Positions 6,429-6,987 of a DNA stretch of 6,987 nucleotides are shown piece after piece. The stretch spans positions 1 to 6,987 of the forward strand of contig DDIS01000041.1 of assembly GCA_002338615.1 (NCBI GenBank), in the 5' to 3' direction. Both the position numbers and the translations under genes were made by a program. Source of the DNA: Proteobacteria bacterium UBA1844 (GTDB lineage Bacteria; Pseudomonadota; Gammaproteobacteria; Steroidobacterales; Woeseiaceae). The notes beneath the pieces are model-generated. The model saw nothing but the letters and a program-made list of their open reading frames with translations, was not told where the DNA came from and did no database searches. How positions within the stretch are numbered: position 1 is the first letter of the stretch; each line of letters begins with the position of its first letter.

Positions 6429-6987
6429 ATGACCGGATTTAGACTGACATTACTGATAGCTGCTCTTTTGCAGAGTGCTGCCTGCGTCAAGGAACCGCCG
6501 GCACGGACCGTGACGGAATTTGTCGATCACCCCATTTTGCTGGAAGCGGCGCTGTTGCGTTGTACAGAGAACCGTGCAGAAACGCGTTACGAAGCCGAGT
6601 GTATTAACGTCCGGGAAGCGGTAAAACAGGTCGAAGCAAAAGAAGCTGCGTCGCGCCGCGCCGAGTTGGAGGAATTGTCGGAACGCAAGCGGGAAACCTT
6701 AAGGCGCACACAGCAGGCTGCGGCCGAAGCTCGTCGGCGTGCACGGGACGCGGAAGCACGCCGGAAAGAAGCTGAGTATCTGGCGCAGTTTGGGCAATTA
6801 CCGCCAGTGGAAAACGAACCGACGGATGTCCTGCAGGGCAACATGCCAACGGCCGTACTGCCCCAGGCGCCGTCGGAGACAATGCGACGCGACGAGTACC
6901 GGGCGCCGCTGCCCCCGGCGGGCAGTAACGCGCCGGTCGCGGGACAAGCAGAATTGAAGACACCGTATGATTCGCCCGCGACCCGCA
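6429..6987 (+). CDS. EexN-family-like lipoprotein with coiled coil (3' end outside window)
   Basis: The frame starts at ATG 6429 and stays open for 186 codons to the right edge. Residues 1-18 form a short signal peptide (MTGFRLTLLIAALLQSAA), and Cys19 is the likely lipidated residue. The lipobox QSAAC is imperfect because position -3 is Ser rather than Leu. Residues about 26-65 resemble the EexN lipoprotein domain: RTVTEFVDHPILLEAALLRC, then a second Cys in YEAECINVREA (C45 and C58). EexN was named for entry exclusion on conjugative plasmids, but similar lipoproteins also occur outside such elements. Residues about 62-118 are rich in Glu, Arg, Lys and Ala with no helix breaker, suggesting a long coiled coil; from about 124 the chain is rich in Pro and Ala and probably disordered. 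No in-frame ATG, GTG or TTG lies between 6429 and the upstream stop at 6366, so the start is well fixed although it lacks a Shine-Dalgarno. Its role here is unknown; it probably sits in the periplasm or outer membrane. Confidence 0.8.
   Translation, partial: MTGFRLTLLIAALLQSAACVKEPPARTVTEFVDHPILLEAALLRCTENRAETRYEAECINVREAVKQVEAKEAASRRAELEELSERKRETLRRTQQAAAEARRRARDAEARRKEAEYLAQFGQLPPVENEPTDVLQGNMPTAVLPQAPSETMRRDEYRAPLPPAGSNAPVAGQAELKTPYDSPATR

Noticed and set aside
6604..6963. Minus-strand open frames opposite the lipoprotein gene
   Set aside because: The plus-strand frame carries a signal peptide, an EexN-like domain and a coiled coil, so the antisense frames are explained by its codon composition.

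Overview
The window looks like chromosomal DNA from a GC-moderate (high-50s % by eye) Gammaproteobacterium, plausibly a free-living or marine lineage. That placement is inference from the gene types (a fused LplT-like/PlsC protein, an EexN-type lipoprotein, a RIO-like small kinase) and was not tested by a search. No tRNA, rRNA, CRISPR array, insertion sequence or phage gene is visible, and almost all of the sequence is coding.

Layout. (1) Positions 1-152, minus strand: the N-terminal 50 codons of a gene running off the left edge, resembling small RIO/WaaP-like protein kinases. (2) Positions 153-228: a 76-bp divergent spacer; an extended -10 element for the next gene starts inside it. (3) Positions 229-4302, plus strand: one very large gene (about 1,357 aa) encoding an N-terminal AAA-like NTPase module with a winged-helix-like tail, a single transmembrane helix, a helical linker, a P-domain (proprotein-convertase type) and a long series of degenerate WD40 blades. 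(4) Positions 4299-6179, minus strand: a fused membrane protein, an LplT-like MFS lysophospholipid transporter followed by a PlsC-type acyltransferase. It converges on the large gene and their stop codons overlap by 4 bp; a strong GC-rich hairpin lies in the shared 3' region. (5) Positions 6180-6428: a divergent spacer with two candidate promoters for the next gene. (6) Positions 6429-6987, plus strand: the start of a small lipoprotein with an EexN-like cysteine-containing domain, a charged coiled coil and a proline-rich tail, cut by the right edge.

How the genes relate. All neighbouring genes are divergent or convergent, so the window shows no operon and no direct functional link. The fused transporter/acyltransferase has a clear expected role in lysophospholipid uptake and reacylation at the inner membrane. 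The large AAA-TM-P-domain-WD40 protein is the most unusual element. It reads as a membrane-anchored receptor or scaffold with a cytoplasmic nucleotide-binding module and an extracytoplasmic beta-propeller. Its Walker B motif lacks the usual catalytic glutamate, and a P-domain appears to be inserted after the first propeller blade. Its function is unknown.
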